A DNA stretch of 64,000 nt from an uncultured Selenomonas sp. (GTDB lineage Bacteria; Bacillota; Negativicutes; Selenomonadales; Selenomonadaceae). The stretch is taken from positions 31,195 through 95,194 of the forward strand of contig CAJPOT010000008.1 in NCBI GenBank assembly GCA_905372355.1, read 5' to 3'. The notes under the pieces are model-generated. The model was not told the DNA's origin. It saw nothing but the letters and a program-made list of their open reading frames with translations, and made no database searches. Position numbers and translations under genes: made by a program. Positions 24,560 through 32,850 of this stretch are shown here, one piece after another (within the stretch, counting starts at the first letter, position 1; each line of letters starts with the position of its first letter).

Positions 24560-26013
24560 GTAAATCCCTCCAATTCCCACAAACTTCCCTCTATGCGTTC
24601 GAGCTTCCTATCCGCCGAGATCACGAGCTTCGGCTTTTCCTTCTTCGTCGGAAAGACGAAGAAGGAAGCAGCTTCCTCGCCGTCTTGGAAGAAGACTTCG
24701 ACGGCGGTCTTGTCCTGATAGATGTGCAGTTTCAGCGAATCGCGCACAGCGAGCCGGAAGCGGCGCACGCCGCGCCCGCCGAGCCGCATTCCCGTGCGGT
24801 CGAGCGTCATGACGGCGGTGCGCCGCGCGTAGGAAAAGCGCATGTATTCGCCCGTTTCCATATAAGCGAAATCGATGTGAACCTCCTGCGCCTCACCAAA
24901 AGCAACCTCAAGCTCGATTTCCGACTTTGGCGCGAGTTCCTGTCCAAGCTCCTCCACTTGGGATGCGCCGAACTTCTGCGCCGCACCGTTGCGAAGAGCC
25001 TTCATCTCTTCGAGCGGCGCGTAGAAGAGCCTGCCGTCCGCGAGGCGCAGTTCGCGCGGCATCGTCAGCGAGAAGAGCCAGCCCTCTTCGCGCGTCGGGT
25101 ACTCTTCCTCGCGCTCGGGCATTCCCATCCAGCCGAAGAGAATCGCACGCCCCTCGTGCACGAATGCCTGCGGCGCATAGAAGTCAAATCCCCGATCAAG
25201 CTCATGAAAAGCGCCGTGCTGCAGCTTCAGTGAATCGACGTCGAGCTTCCCTGCGACGTAGCCCGACTGGTAGAGGTTCTGCCAGCGATAGTCCTCGGCG
25301 CCAAGCCCCTGCGGCGAGAAGAGCAGCACGTCGCCTTCCGCGAGCTGCAGGAGCGTCGGGCACTCCCACATGTAGCCGAAGTCCGATAGCTCCGTCTCAA
25401 TCTCGCCCGCAAGCTGCCACGCGCCCTCCTTTTTTTCGTAGAGCACGGCGCGTCCCTTCTCTTCTGTCGTCTGAGCGCCGAGCACGAGGAACTCGCGCCC
25501 GTCCTTTACGAAGCGGCTCGGATCGCGAAAATGCGCCGTATAGCCTTTCGGCTCGTGCTCGATGATGATTTCATCCTTCTGCGCGATCCCCTTTTCCGGC
25601 TGCCACGTGGCGAGTCTCTGCGCAGGCGTGCGCGCGCCGTCCTCCTTGCGGTTGCACGTGTAGACGAGGCGCAGGGCATCGTCCTCGACGAAGCCCGCGC
25701 CCGAGTAGCAGCCGTCCTTGTCATGCACATCGCTCGGCCAGAGCGCAAGCTCGGGCAGGCGATAATGCACGAAATCCTCGGTTTCCACATGCCCCCAGCA
25801 CTTGTGCTTGTGCTCAACGCCCAAGGGATTCCACTGAAAGAAGATGTGGTACTTTCCCGCGTACCACGAAAGCCCGTTGGGATCGTTGACGAGGCCGAAC
25901 GGCATTTCGAGATGGAAGTCGTTGTGCCAGCGATGCTGCAAGGGAAATCCCTCGCGCACCTTCGCGTCGATCGCTTCCTTGTCAAACGCCTTGTCGAACG
26001 CTTCGTTTGCCAT
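24544..26013 (-). CDS. scrB: Sucrose-6-phosphate hydrolase (GH32)
   Basis: A 489-residue GH32 enzyme hydrolysing sucrose-6-phosphate to glucose-6-phosphate and fructose. The nucleophile Asp44 is in LVNDPNGLSW, the transition-state Asp164 in HFRDPSRF, and the acid/base Glu217 in MWECPT. The C-terminal beta-sandwich module (about 340-489) ends in the FVFPTKKEKPKLVIS region. There is no signal peptide, so it acts in the cytoplasm on PTS product. It starts 4 bases after scrA with an AAGGAG site. Confidence 0.94.
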   Translation of the reverse strand: MANEAFDKAFDKEAIDAKVREGFPLQHRWHNDFHLEMPFGLVNDPNGLSWYAGKYHIFFQWNPLGVEHKHKCWGHVETEDFVHYRLPELALWPSDVHDKDGCYSGAGFVEDDALRLVYTCNRKEDGARTPAQRLATWQPEKGIAQKDEIIIEHEPKGYTAHFRDPSRFVKDGREFLVLGAQTTEEKGRAVLYEKKEGAWQLAGEIETELSDFGYMWECPTLLQLAEGDVLLFSPQGLGAEDYRWQNLYQSGYVAGKLDVDSLKLQHGAFHELDRGFDFYAPQAFVHEGRAILFGWMGMPEREEEYPTREEGWLFSLTMPRELRLADGRLFYAPLEEMKALRNGAAQKFGASQVEELGQELAPKSEIELEVAFGEAQEVHIDFAYMETGEYMRFSYARRTAVMTLDRTGMRLGGRGVRRFRLAVRDSLKLHIYQDKTAVEVFFQDGEEAASFFVFPTKKEKPKLVISADRKLERIEGSLWELEGFTWNAR

Positions 26014-26017
26014 GATC

Positions 26018-27913
26018 TCACTCCTTCGGATCGAAGAGCGTGTACGTCAGGCCGAAAGCGATGCCAAAGCCGATGACATTGACGATCAAGTATTCGAGGA
26101 GATGATCCATGTAGAGCAGCGTGCCCGGCAGAACCGTCACGCCCATGCCCGTGCCTGCGAGGTGCATGATGCCCGACGCCGCTCCCGCGCAGGCGCCGCC
26201 CGCGAGCGCGTAGAGGAACGGCTTCATGAAGCGCAGGTTGATGCCGAAGATCGCCGGCTCCGTGATGCCGAGGAACGCCGGAATCGCCGACGAGATGTAG
26301 AGGGTGCGCTTCTTCTTGTTCTTCGTGCGCGCCGCGACAGCAACGGCAGCGCCGCCCTGCGCGATGATCGCGCCCGTGATGATCGCGTTGAAGGCGTCGC
26401 GCCCCGTCGAGGCGAGGAGCTGAATCTCAAGCGCGTTGAATACATGGTGGATGCCGCTGACGACGATGACCTGATGCAGGCCGCCGACGATGAAGCCGCC
26501 GATGCCGAACGGCAGTTCAAGAAACGCACGCACCGCGCCGAACACGGCGAGTTCCAGCGTATGCATGATGGGGCCGACGATGAGAAGGCCGACGATCATG
26601 CACGAAAAGAGCGTGAGGAACGGCGTGAAGATGAGGTCGACGACATCGGGGATGAACTTCTTGAGTCCCGCTTCAACCTTTGCGGCAAGGATGCCGAGGA
26701 CGAGCGCCGGCAAGACCGATCCTTGGTAACCGACGACGGGAATCGAAAGCCCCAAGAGATTCATGCAGATGGGTTGCGCTTCCCCGCTCGCGATCGCGTA
26801 GGCGTTCGGCAGCTGCGGCGCAACGAGCATGAGTCCGAGAACGATGCCGATGACAGGCGTGCCGCCGAACTTCTTCATCGTTGACCAGCAGACGAGCGCC
26901 GGCAGGAAGGCGAACGCCGTATCCGTCAGGATCTGGCTCATGCGCACGAGATTGTCGCTCATCTCGACGCCGAGGTTCTGCAGCATGCCGCGCAAACCCA
27001 TGAAAAGACCGGTAGCGACGAGCACGGGAATGATCGGCACGAAGACGTCGCCGAACGTGCGCGAGACCTTCTGCGCCGTCGTCATCTGCTCGTATGCAGC
27101 TTCCTTATTAGAGCCACCCGCGAGCGCGGGATTCATGCCGACGAGCACGTCGTAGACCTTGTTGACGAAGCCCGTGCCGAGAATGATCTGGTACTGCGCC
27201 GCCGCGAAGAACTGCCCCTTGACGCCGTCGATGTTCTCGACCGCCTTGTCCTCGATCTTATCCTTGTCGTTTAAGATCAGCCGCAGGCGCGTCGCGCAAT
27301 GCTCGGCGGAGCGGATGTTCGCCATGCCGCCGATGTGGTCGAGAATCTCTCGCGCCACGCGCTCCTCGGCAGGCATCGAGGCATAGGCGGGATTCGGCCC
27401 TGCCGGCGCTGCAACCGCTGCAGGTGTTCCCGCCGCCGCAGGCGCTGCCGCCTCGCTTGCCTCTTCCTCGCCTTCGCCCGGCGAGGAGACCTTCTGTGCG
27501 CCCAAAGAGAGCGTAATCGTGCCGTAGTCCGCCGCATTCGTCACGACGACGGGCGTCGTCGTATCGTAACCGGCCGCGCGGATCGCCGCCTCGTCAAACT
27601 CGATGAGGAGATCGCCCTTCTTGATCTCGGCCCCCTGCTCCACATGCGCCGTGAAGTGCTTTCCCTCAAGGTTCACCGTGTCGAGTCCGACGTGAATGAG
27701 CAGGTCGACGCCCGCCGTCGAATGAAGGCCGATCGCGTGCTTCGTCGGAAAGAGCACCGTGACCTCGCCGTCGAACGGCGCGCGAACCTTGCCCTGCGGA
27801 TTCTTGACCGCAGCACCGCGCCCCATGAGCTCGCCGGCGAACGCAGGATCGTTGACCTCCTTGAGGGCGATGAGCTCGCCCTCCAAGGGGCTTTCCAACA
27901 ATAATTCCGCCAT
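26018..27913 (-). CDS. scrA: Sucrose-type PTS EIIABC with EIIA at the N-terminus
   Basis: A 631-residue glucose-superfamily permease. The order is EIIA-Glc (about 1-140, phospho-His74 in LLIHVGLDTV), Ala/Pro linker, EIIB (about 178-265, phospho-Cys206 in AEHCATRLRL), and EIIC (about 275-631, with the family pattern VFVPIIPVLVATGLFMGL and SGIHHVFNALEIQLLA). Most sucrose permeases have the order B-C-A, so A-B-C is notable. The ATG at 27913 is chosen because AGGGG sits 7 bases ahead; the ATG at 27919 is too close. Linkage to scrB and scrR points to sucrose, although a related beta-glucoside is possible. Confidence 0.92.
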   Translation of the reverse strand: MAELLLESPLEGELIALKEVNDPAFAGELMGRGAAVKNPQGKVRAPFDGEVTVLFPTKHAIGLHSTAGVDLLIHVGLDTVNLEGKHFTAHVEQGAEIKKGDLLIEFDEAAIRAAGYDTTTPVVVTNAADYGTITLSLGAQKVSSPGEGEEEASEAAAPAAAGTPAAVAAPAGPNPAYASMPAEERVAREILDHIGGMANIRSAEHCATRLRLILNDKDKIEDKAVENIDGVKGQFFAAAQYQIILGTGFVNKVYDVLVGMNPALAGGSNKEAAYEQMTTAQKVSRTFGDVFVPIIPVLVATGLFMGLRGMLQNLGVEMSDNLVRMSQILTDTAFAFLPALVCWSTMKKFGGTPVIGIVLGLMLVAPQLPNAYAIASGEAQPICMNLLGLSIPVVGYQGSVLPALVLGILAAKVEAGLKKFIPDVVDLIFTPFLTLFSCMIVGLLIVGPIMHTLELAVFGAVRAFLELPFGIGGFIVGGLHQVIVVSGIHHVFNALEIQLLASTGRDAFNAIITGAIIAQGGAAVAVAARTKNKKKRTLYISSAIPAFLGITEPAIFGINLRFMKPFLYALAGGACAGAASGIMHLAGTGMGVTVLPGTLLYMDHLLEYLIVNVIGFGIAFGLTYTLFDPKE

Positions 27914-27929
27914 TCCCATTCCCCTTTCT

Positions 27930-27945
27930 ATGAAATCGGTCTCAT
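27930..27945. promoter_or_regulatory. Putative ScrR operator
   Basis: ATGAAATCGGTCTCAT is an imperfect palindrome with a CG centre, as in LacI-family operators (TGAAACCGTTTCA type). It lies between the scr promoter -10 and the scrA start. Confidence 0.6.
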
Positions 27946-27957
27946 AATTCCACTTTT

Positions 27958-27986
27958 ATCTTACCCCGCGCAAGAATCATTGTCAA
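27958..27986 (-). promoter_or_regulatory. Promoter of the scrA-scrB-scrR operon
   Basis: On the minus strand TTGACA (27981-27986) and TAAGAT (27958-27963) are 17 bases apart. Confidence 0.75.
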
Positions 27987-28030
27987 TAGATTAGAAGGAA
28001 TGCGCAGCAAAAAGAATTTTTTCGCCCCCA

Positions 28031-28059
28031 TTGACATGTAATCCAGTATGTTATATTAT
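28031..28059 (+). promoter_or_regulatory. Promoter of the cooS-ABC operon
   Basis: TTGACA (28031-28036) and TATTAT (28054-28059) are 17 bases apart. Confidence 0.75.
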
Positions 28060-28077
28060 CTTTATTATATACTAAAC

Positions 28078-28094
28078 ATGTATGAATAATACAT
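28078..28094. promoter_or_regulatory. Palindrome in the cooS leader
   Basis: ATGTAT-GAATA-ATACAT, a perfect 6-bp inverted repeat just downstream of the cooS promoter, is a candidate operator. The regulator is not known. Confidence 0.4.
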
Positions 28095-28115
28095 TCTACA
28101 AAAAGGAGCGCCGCC

Positions 28116-30293
28116 ATGAAGAAGACGATTGACAGCCACGAGCACACGCACAGCCACGACCATAGCCACGACCACGAACATGTCCACACGCATGATCATG
28201 TACACACACATGATCACGACCACGCACACCCTGCCTGGCAGCCGCACACGCACGATGCGGCGCATCCGCACACGCACGGCGGCGTCAACGACTATATGCA
28301 GGCCGTCTCCGCCTACCGCAAGACGTTCGCCTCAAAGCAGGATGTGCTCGACAAGACGCCCGATCCCGCCGTGCGCGAGATGCTGCTGCACATGGAACAG
28401 ATCGGCTGCGATACGGCGTTCGACCGCTTCGATCAGCAGAAGCCGCAGTGTTCTTTCGGCCTCGCTGGCGTCTGCTGCAAGAACTGCAACATGGGGCCGT
28501 GCAAGATCACGGCGAAGAGCCCGCGCGGCGTCTGCGGCGCCGATGCCGATCTCATCGTCTCGCGCAACCTCCTTCGGAGCGCTGCGGGCGGCGTCGCCCA
28601 ACACGGCGCACACGCGCGCGAAGTGCTGTTGTCGCTGAAGTTCGCCGCCGAAGGCAAGCTCAAACTGCCTCTTCTCGGAGCAAAGCGCATCCGCGAGGTC
28701 TGCCGTGCCTTCGGCATCAATACGCGCGGTCAGAGCACGCGCCGCCTCGCGAGCCGCCTTGCCGATGTGCTGCTCGCCGATCTCTCCCGCGCCCTGCCCG
28801 AAGAATATCGCTCCATCGCCGCGCTCGCGCCCGCCGAGCGAAAAGAAGTCTGGCAGAAGCTCGACATCCTGCCGATCAGCGCCTACAACGAGGTCTTCGA
28901 CGCCTTCCACCGCACGGGCTGCGGCACGGACGGCGATTGGCAGAGCGTCATGAAGCAATTCCTGCGCTGCGGCCTTGCCTTCTGCTACACGGGCGTCGTC
29001 GCCGCCAACATCGCGACCGACGCGCTCTTCGGCGTCGGTCATCGCGCGACCTCGAAGGTCAACGTCGGAGCGCTCAAGAAAGGCTGGGTCAACATCGCCG
29101 TGCACGGCCATCTGCCGACGCTCGTCAGCGAAATCGTGCGCATCGGCCGCACGCAGGAATTCATCGACCTCGCGAAGAAGCACGGCGCAGAGGGCATCCA
29201 ATTCTACGGCATCTGCTGTTCGTGCCTCGCCGCCATGTACCGCTACGAAGGCGTCATCCCGCTCTCGAACGCCGTCGGCGCAGAGCTCGTGCTCGGCACG
29301 GGTGCGCTCGATCTCTGGGTCGCCGACGTGCAGGATGTCTTCCCCTCCATCATGGACGTGGCGCGCTGCTTCAAGACGACCGTCGTCACGACGAGCGATG
29401 CGGCTCGTCTGCCCGGCGCGGAGCACTACGCCTACGACCACCATCACTCGAATGTCGCCGACACGGAGAAAATCGCACGCAAGATCGTCACGCGCGCCAT
29501 CGAGAGCTTCGCCGCGCGGCGCGATGTGCCCGTATTCATCCCAGCCTACGAGGTCACAGCAGAGATCGGCTTCAGTGCCGAATCTGTCAGCGAGCGCTAC
29601 AAGGGATTCGGCGCGATTGCAGAAGCGCTGAAGAGCGGCAAGATCCGCGGCATCGTCAACATGGTCGGCTGCAACAACCCGCGCGTCGTCTACGAGCGCG
29701 CCATCATCGACATCGCTGAGGAGCTAATAAAGAACGACGTCCTCATCTTCACCAACGGCTGCGCCTCGTTCCCACTCTTGAAGCTCGGCTACTGCAGCCT
29801 CTCGGCGCTCGCCAAGACGGGCAGGAATCTGCGCGAATTTCTCGGCGACGACCAGCCGCCCGTATGGCACATGGGCGAGTGCGTCGACAACACGCGCGCC
29901 TCGACGATCCTCGGCGGCACGGCAGCAGCGGCAGGCAAGGACATCAAGGACATGCCGTTCGCGTTTGCGAGTCCCGAGTGGGCGAACGAGAAGGGACTTG
30001 ACGCCTCGCTCGCCTTCCGCCTCTTCGGCATCAACTCCTACCACTGCGTCGAACCGCCCGTACAAGGCTCAACGAACGTCGAGAACTTCCTCAAGAAGGA
30101 CACGCAGGAAACGCTCGGCGCCGTCATGACGGTCATCACCGATCCCAAGGCGCTCGCGAAGAAAATGCTCGAAGACATTGACGAAGCGCGTCGGGCGCTC
30201 GGCTGGAAAGCGTGCGCACCGCTGCAGCTTTCCGCCCCAGAAGCGAGCGACGAGACGGATTCCATACCGGCAGCGAAGGCGGCAAACGCATGA
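28116..30293 (+). CDS. cooS: Deviant CooS-type Ni,Fe-CODH-like protein with His-rich N-terminus
   Basis: A 725-residue member of the anaerobic CO dehydrogenase catalytic family. D-cluster Cys112 and Cys120 and B-cluster Cys121, 124, 129 and 140 are present (QCSFGLAGVCCKNCNMGPC...GVCG). C-cluster ligands seen: HGH at 330-332, Cys367/368 (GICCSC), Cys519 (MVGCNNP), Cys549 (TNGCAS), Cys589 (HMGECVDN). The position equivalent to Cys333 of Carboxydothermus CODH-II is Asp407 (ADVQDVFPS), so one ligand is missing, as reported for CooS-V. It may therefore carry an Fe-S-oxo hybrid cluster and not oxidise CO. Residues 8-54 contain 21 histidines, mostly alternating. The next gene starts inside its stop codon. 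AAGGAG precedes the ATG. Confidence 0.88.
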   Translation: MKKTIDSHEHTHSHDHSHDHEHVHTHDHVHTHDHDHAHPAWQPHTHDAAHPHTHGGVNDYMQAVSAYRKTFASKQDVLDKTPDPAVREMLLHMEQIGCDTAFDRFDQQKPQCSFGLAGVCCKNCNMGPCKITAKSPRGVCGADADLIVSRNLLRSAAGGVAQHGAHAREVLLSLKFAAEGKLKLPLLGAKRIREVCRAFGINTRGQSTRRLASRLADVLLADLSRALPEEYRSIAALAPAERKEVWQKLDILPISAYNEVFDAFHRTGCGTDGDWQSVMKQFLRCGLAFCYTGVVAANIATDALFGVGHRATSKVNVGALKKGWVNIAVHGHLPTLVSEIVRIGRTQEFIDLAKKHGAEGIQFYGICCSCLAAMYRYEGVIPLSNAVGAELVLGTGALDLWVADVQDVFPSIMDVARCFKTTVVTTSDAARLPGAEHYAYDHHHSNVADTEKIARKIVTRAIESFAARRDVPVFIPAYEVTAEIGFSAESVSERYKGFGAIAEALKSGKIRGIVNMVGCNNPRVVYERAIIDIAEELIKNDVLIFTNGCASFPLLKLGYCSLSALAKTGRNLREFLGDDQPPVWHMGECVDNTRASTILGGTAAAAGKDIKDMPFAFASPEWANEKGLDASLAFRLFGINSYHCVEPPVQGSTNVENFLKKDTQETLGAVMTVITDPKALAKKMLEDIDEARRALGWKACAPLQLSAPEASDETDSIPAAKAANA

Positions 30294-31249
30294 AACAAGC
30301 AGCAAGAAAGCGCATCCTCGTCCTCGCTTCGCTCCTCGCCGTCGTCGGCGCACTCGCCGCCTTCGGCAGCTACCGAAGCGAAGCCGAGCCGCGAGACGTG
30401 CGCACCGTGCGCCTCGCCTACCTGCCGACCACCCATGCCCTGCCGCTCTTTGCCCAAAAGGAAATGGAATCGCCCGACGGTCCCGTCCGGATCGAGCTGA
30501 TCAAGTACGGCTCATGGCCCGAGCTTATGGACGCGCTCAACACGGGGCGCGTCGACGGCGCATCGGTGCTCATCGAGCTTGCCGTCAAAGCGCGCGAACA
30601 GGGCATCGATCTCAAGGCGGCGACCCTCGGGCACAAGGACGGCAACATCGTCGTCACCCTGCCCGAGATCGAACGCGTCGAAGACCTCAAGGGCAAAGTC
30701 TTCGCCATCCCGCACAAGCAATCGACGCACAAGCTGCTCCTCGACGAGCTTCTCGCCGCCCACGGCATGACGGAACGCGATCTGAAAGTCGTCGAGATGA
30801 CGCCGCCCGAAATGCCCGCCGCACTCGCGCAGAAACAAATCGCCGGCTACTGCGTTGCCGAGCCTTTCGGCTCGCAGGCCATCGCTCTCGGCGCGGGAAA
30901 GCTCTTCGCGCGTGATGACGAACTCTGGAACGAAAGCCCGTGCTGCGCCCTCGTTTTCAACGGCAGCTTCGTGCGCGAAAACGAGGAGCTTGCACGCGCG
31001 ACGGTCAAGGCATACATGGAGGCGAGCGAGCATCTGAGCGAACATCCCGAAAGCCGGACAGAGATCGCCGGCCATTTTCTCAAGACGAAGCCCGCCGTAC
31101 TGGAAAAATCCTTCGACTGGATCTCCTACGACGATCTCGCCATCAGCGAAGAAACCTACAATGCATTGACCGCACGCATGAAAGCGGCGGGGCTGCTGCA
31201 GAAAGCGCCGCCCTACGAAGACTTCGTCGACCGAAGCCTTCTCCCCTGA
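30290..31249 (+). CDS. NitT/TauT-type ABC substrate-binding protein
   Basis: A 319-residue SsuA/TauA-like periplasmic protein: a hydrophobic N-terminus (RILVLASLLAVVGALAAF) without lipobox cysteine, then VRLAYLPTTHALPLFAQKE, the ligand-binding domain with NTGRVDGASVLIELAVKAR and VFAIPHKQSTHKLLLDELL. The N-terminal segment may be a signal peptide or an uncleaved anchor. Family ligands include nitrate, sulfonates, thiamine precursors and bicarbonate; the ligand here is unknown. ATG overlaps the cooS stop (ATGA), which indicates translational coupling and a common function. Confidence 0.9.
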   Translation: MKQAARKRILVLASLLAVVGALAAFGSYRSEAEPRDVRTVRLAYLPTTHALPLFAQKEMESPDGPVRIELIKYGSWPELMDALNTGRVDGASVLIELAVKAREQGIDLKAATLGHKDGNIVVTLPEIERVEDLKGKVFAIPHKQSTHKLLLDELLAAHGMTERDLKVVEMTPPEMPAALAQKQIAGYCVAEPFGSQAIALGAGKLFARDDELWNESPCCALVFNGSFVRENEELARATVKAYMEASEHLSEHPESRTEIAGHFLKTKPAVLEKSFDWISYDDLAISEETYNALTARMKAAGLLQKAPPYEDFVDRSLLP

Positions 31250-31263
31250 AAGGTTTGTGATTT

Positions 31264-32025
31264 ATGAAAAACGTCCGGCATCTTATCGGCGCGGCTGCCG
31301 TCACGCTCCTCTTTTGGCAGGCGATCTGTACGTTCGGCGGCTGGCACGAGGCGCTTTTCCCCTCACCTCTCGCCGCCTTCCTGGGATTTGTCGAGCTCAT
31401 CAAGGACGGTGTGCTCTTCGAGGACGTCGCGGCGAGCCTCGTGCGCTTCGCCGTCGGCTACCTCGCCTCCGTCCTCCTCGCGCTCGCTGCAGGTCTCATT
31501 CTCGGCTGGTACTCCAAGGTATGGGCGTACCTCAACCCCATCGCGCAGGTTCTTCGCCCCGTCTCACCCGTCGCCTGGCTGCCCTTCATCGTGCTCTTCT
31601 TCGGCATCGGCGAAGCGCCTGCCATCGTCATCATCTTCCTCGCAGCGTTCTTCCCCGTGCTGCTCGCGACTGTCGCCGCCGTGCAGAAGCTCGACCCCGT
31701 CTATCTGAAGGTCGCGCAAAACTTCGGCATCAAAGAGCCTGCCGTCTTCACGAAGATCATCCTGCCCGCCATCTTCCCGCAGATTGCCACGGGGCTTCAC
31801 CTCGCCCTCGGCACGGCCTGGGTCTTCCTCGTCGCGGGCGAGATGGTCGGCGCTCAGTCGGGGCTGGGCTTCCTCATCATCGATGCGCGAAACAACCTCA
31901 GAGCCGACCTCCTGATGGCAGCAATCCTCACCATCGGACTTCTCGGACTTCTCTTGGACAGCGCCATGAACCTCGCCGAGAGGCAGCTTTACCGCGCCTG
32001 GGGCATACGAGGAGGGAAATCATGA
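31264..32025 (+). CDS. NitT/TauT-type ABC permease
   Basis: A 253-residue BPD-type inner-membrane protein with about six hydrophobic segments (IGAAAVTLLFWQAICTF, LVRFAVGYLASVLLALAAGL, IVLFFGIGEAPAIVIIFLAAFFPVLL). The coupling motif is KVAQNFGIKEPAVFTKIILPAIFPQI, matching the SsuC/TauC EAA loop. It starts 14 bases after the binding protein with AAGG upstream and overlaps the ATPase start (ATGA). Confidence 0.93.
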   Translation: MKNVRHLIGAAAVTLLFWQAICTFGGWHEALFPSPLAAFLGFVELIKDGVLFEDVAASLVRFAVGYLASVLLALAAGLILGWYSKVWAYLNPIAQVLRPVSPVAWLPFIVLFFGIGEAPAIVIIFLAAFFPVLLATVAAVQKLDPVYLKVAQNFGIKEPAVFTKIILPAIFPQIATGLHLALGTAWVFLVAGEMVGAQSGLGFLIIDARNNLRADLLMAAILTIGLLGLLLDSAMNLAERQLYRAWGIRGGKS

Positions 32026-32795
32026 GCTACATCGAAATACGAGACGTCTGCCGCCACTATGAACAGAAGGGCACACGCTTCACGGCGCTCTCCCACGTCG
32101 ACCTAGCCATCGAGCGCGGCGAATTCATCTGCCTCCTCGGCCCCTCGGGCTGCGGCAAGAGCACGCTCCTCGCGGCGCTCGCGGGCTTCGACCGCGTATC
32201 GAGCGGCAGCGTGCGCATCGCAGGCGAAGAGGTCACCTCGCCCAGCATCAAGAACGTCACGATCTTCCAGAACTACGGCCTCCTGCCGTGGCGCACGGTA
32301 GAAAAGAACGTCGAACTGGGGCTCGAAAGCCTCGGCACAGCGCCCGAAGAGCGCGCAAAGATCGCGCGCCGCTACCTCGCCCTCGTCGGCTTGGAGCGCT
32401 TCGCCTCGCACCATCCCGCGGAACTCTCGGGCGGCATGCAGCAGCGCGTCGCCATCGCGCGCGCCCTCGCCGTCGATCCCGACATCATCTTCATGGATGA
32501 ACCATTCGCCGCCCTCGACGCCATCACGCGCATGAGCCTGCAGGACGAGATCTCCGCCATCTGCCGCAGGCAGGGCAAGACCATCATCTTCGTCACGCAC
32601 GACATCGACGAAGCCGTCGTGCTCGCCGACCGCGTCGTCGTCATGACGCCGAACCCCGGCAAGGTCAAGAGCATCATCGAAGTCGACCTCCACGGCAAAC
32701 GTGATCGCACGAGCCCCGACTTTCTCCACATCCGTGACCGCATCTTCCGCGAATTCTCCCTGAAGCCCGCCGACAAGACGGAATACTACATATAA
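32022..32795 (+). CDS. NitT/TauT-type ABC ATPase
   Basis: A 257-residue SsuB/TauB-like ATPase: Walker A GPSGCGKST, Q-loop FQNYGLLPW, signature LSGGMQQRVAIARAL, Walker B IIFMDEPFAALDA, and H-loop VTHDIDEAV, ending with TPNPGKVKSI typical of the family. The start overlaps the permease stop. A perfect 23-bp terminator hairpin follows the stop by only 1 base. Confidence 0.95.
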   Translation: MSYIEIRDVCRHYEQKGTRFTALSHVDLAIERGEFICLLGPSGCGKSTLLAALAGFDRVSSGSVRIAGEEVTSPSIKNVTIFQNYGLLPWRTVEKNVELGLESLGTAPEERAKIARRYLALVGLERFASHHPAELSGGMQQRVAIARALAVDPDIIFMDEPFAALDAITRMSLQDEISAICRRQGKTIIFVTHDIDEAVVLADRVVVMTPNPGKVKSIIEVDLHGKRDRTSPDFLHIRDRIFREFSLKPADKTEYYI

Positions 32796-32841
32796 AAAGG
32801 GAAGAGGCGTCCTCTGCGCGCAGAGGACGCCTCTTCCCTTT
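32796..32841. terminator. Bidirectional terminator between ABC and flavodoxin genes
   Basis: A 23-bp perfect inverted repeat (32796-32818 and 32819-32841), A-rich at the left end and T-rich at the right end, serving convergent genes. Confidence 0.9.
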
Positions 32842-32850
32842 CCCATGTCC

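Noticed and set aside
28078..28094. NikR box
   Set aside because: Only one GTATGA half-site; the second half at the needed spacing is not present.
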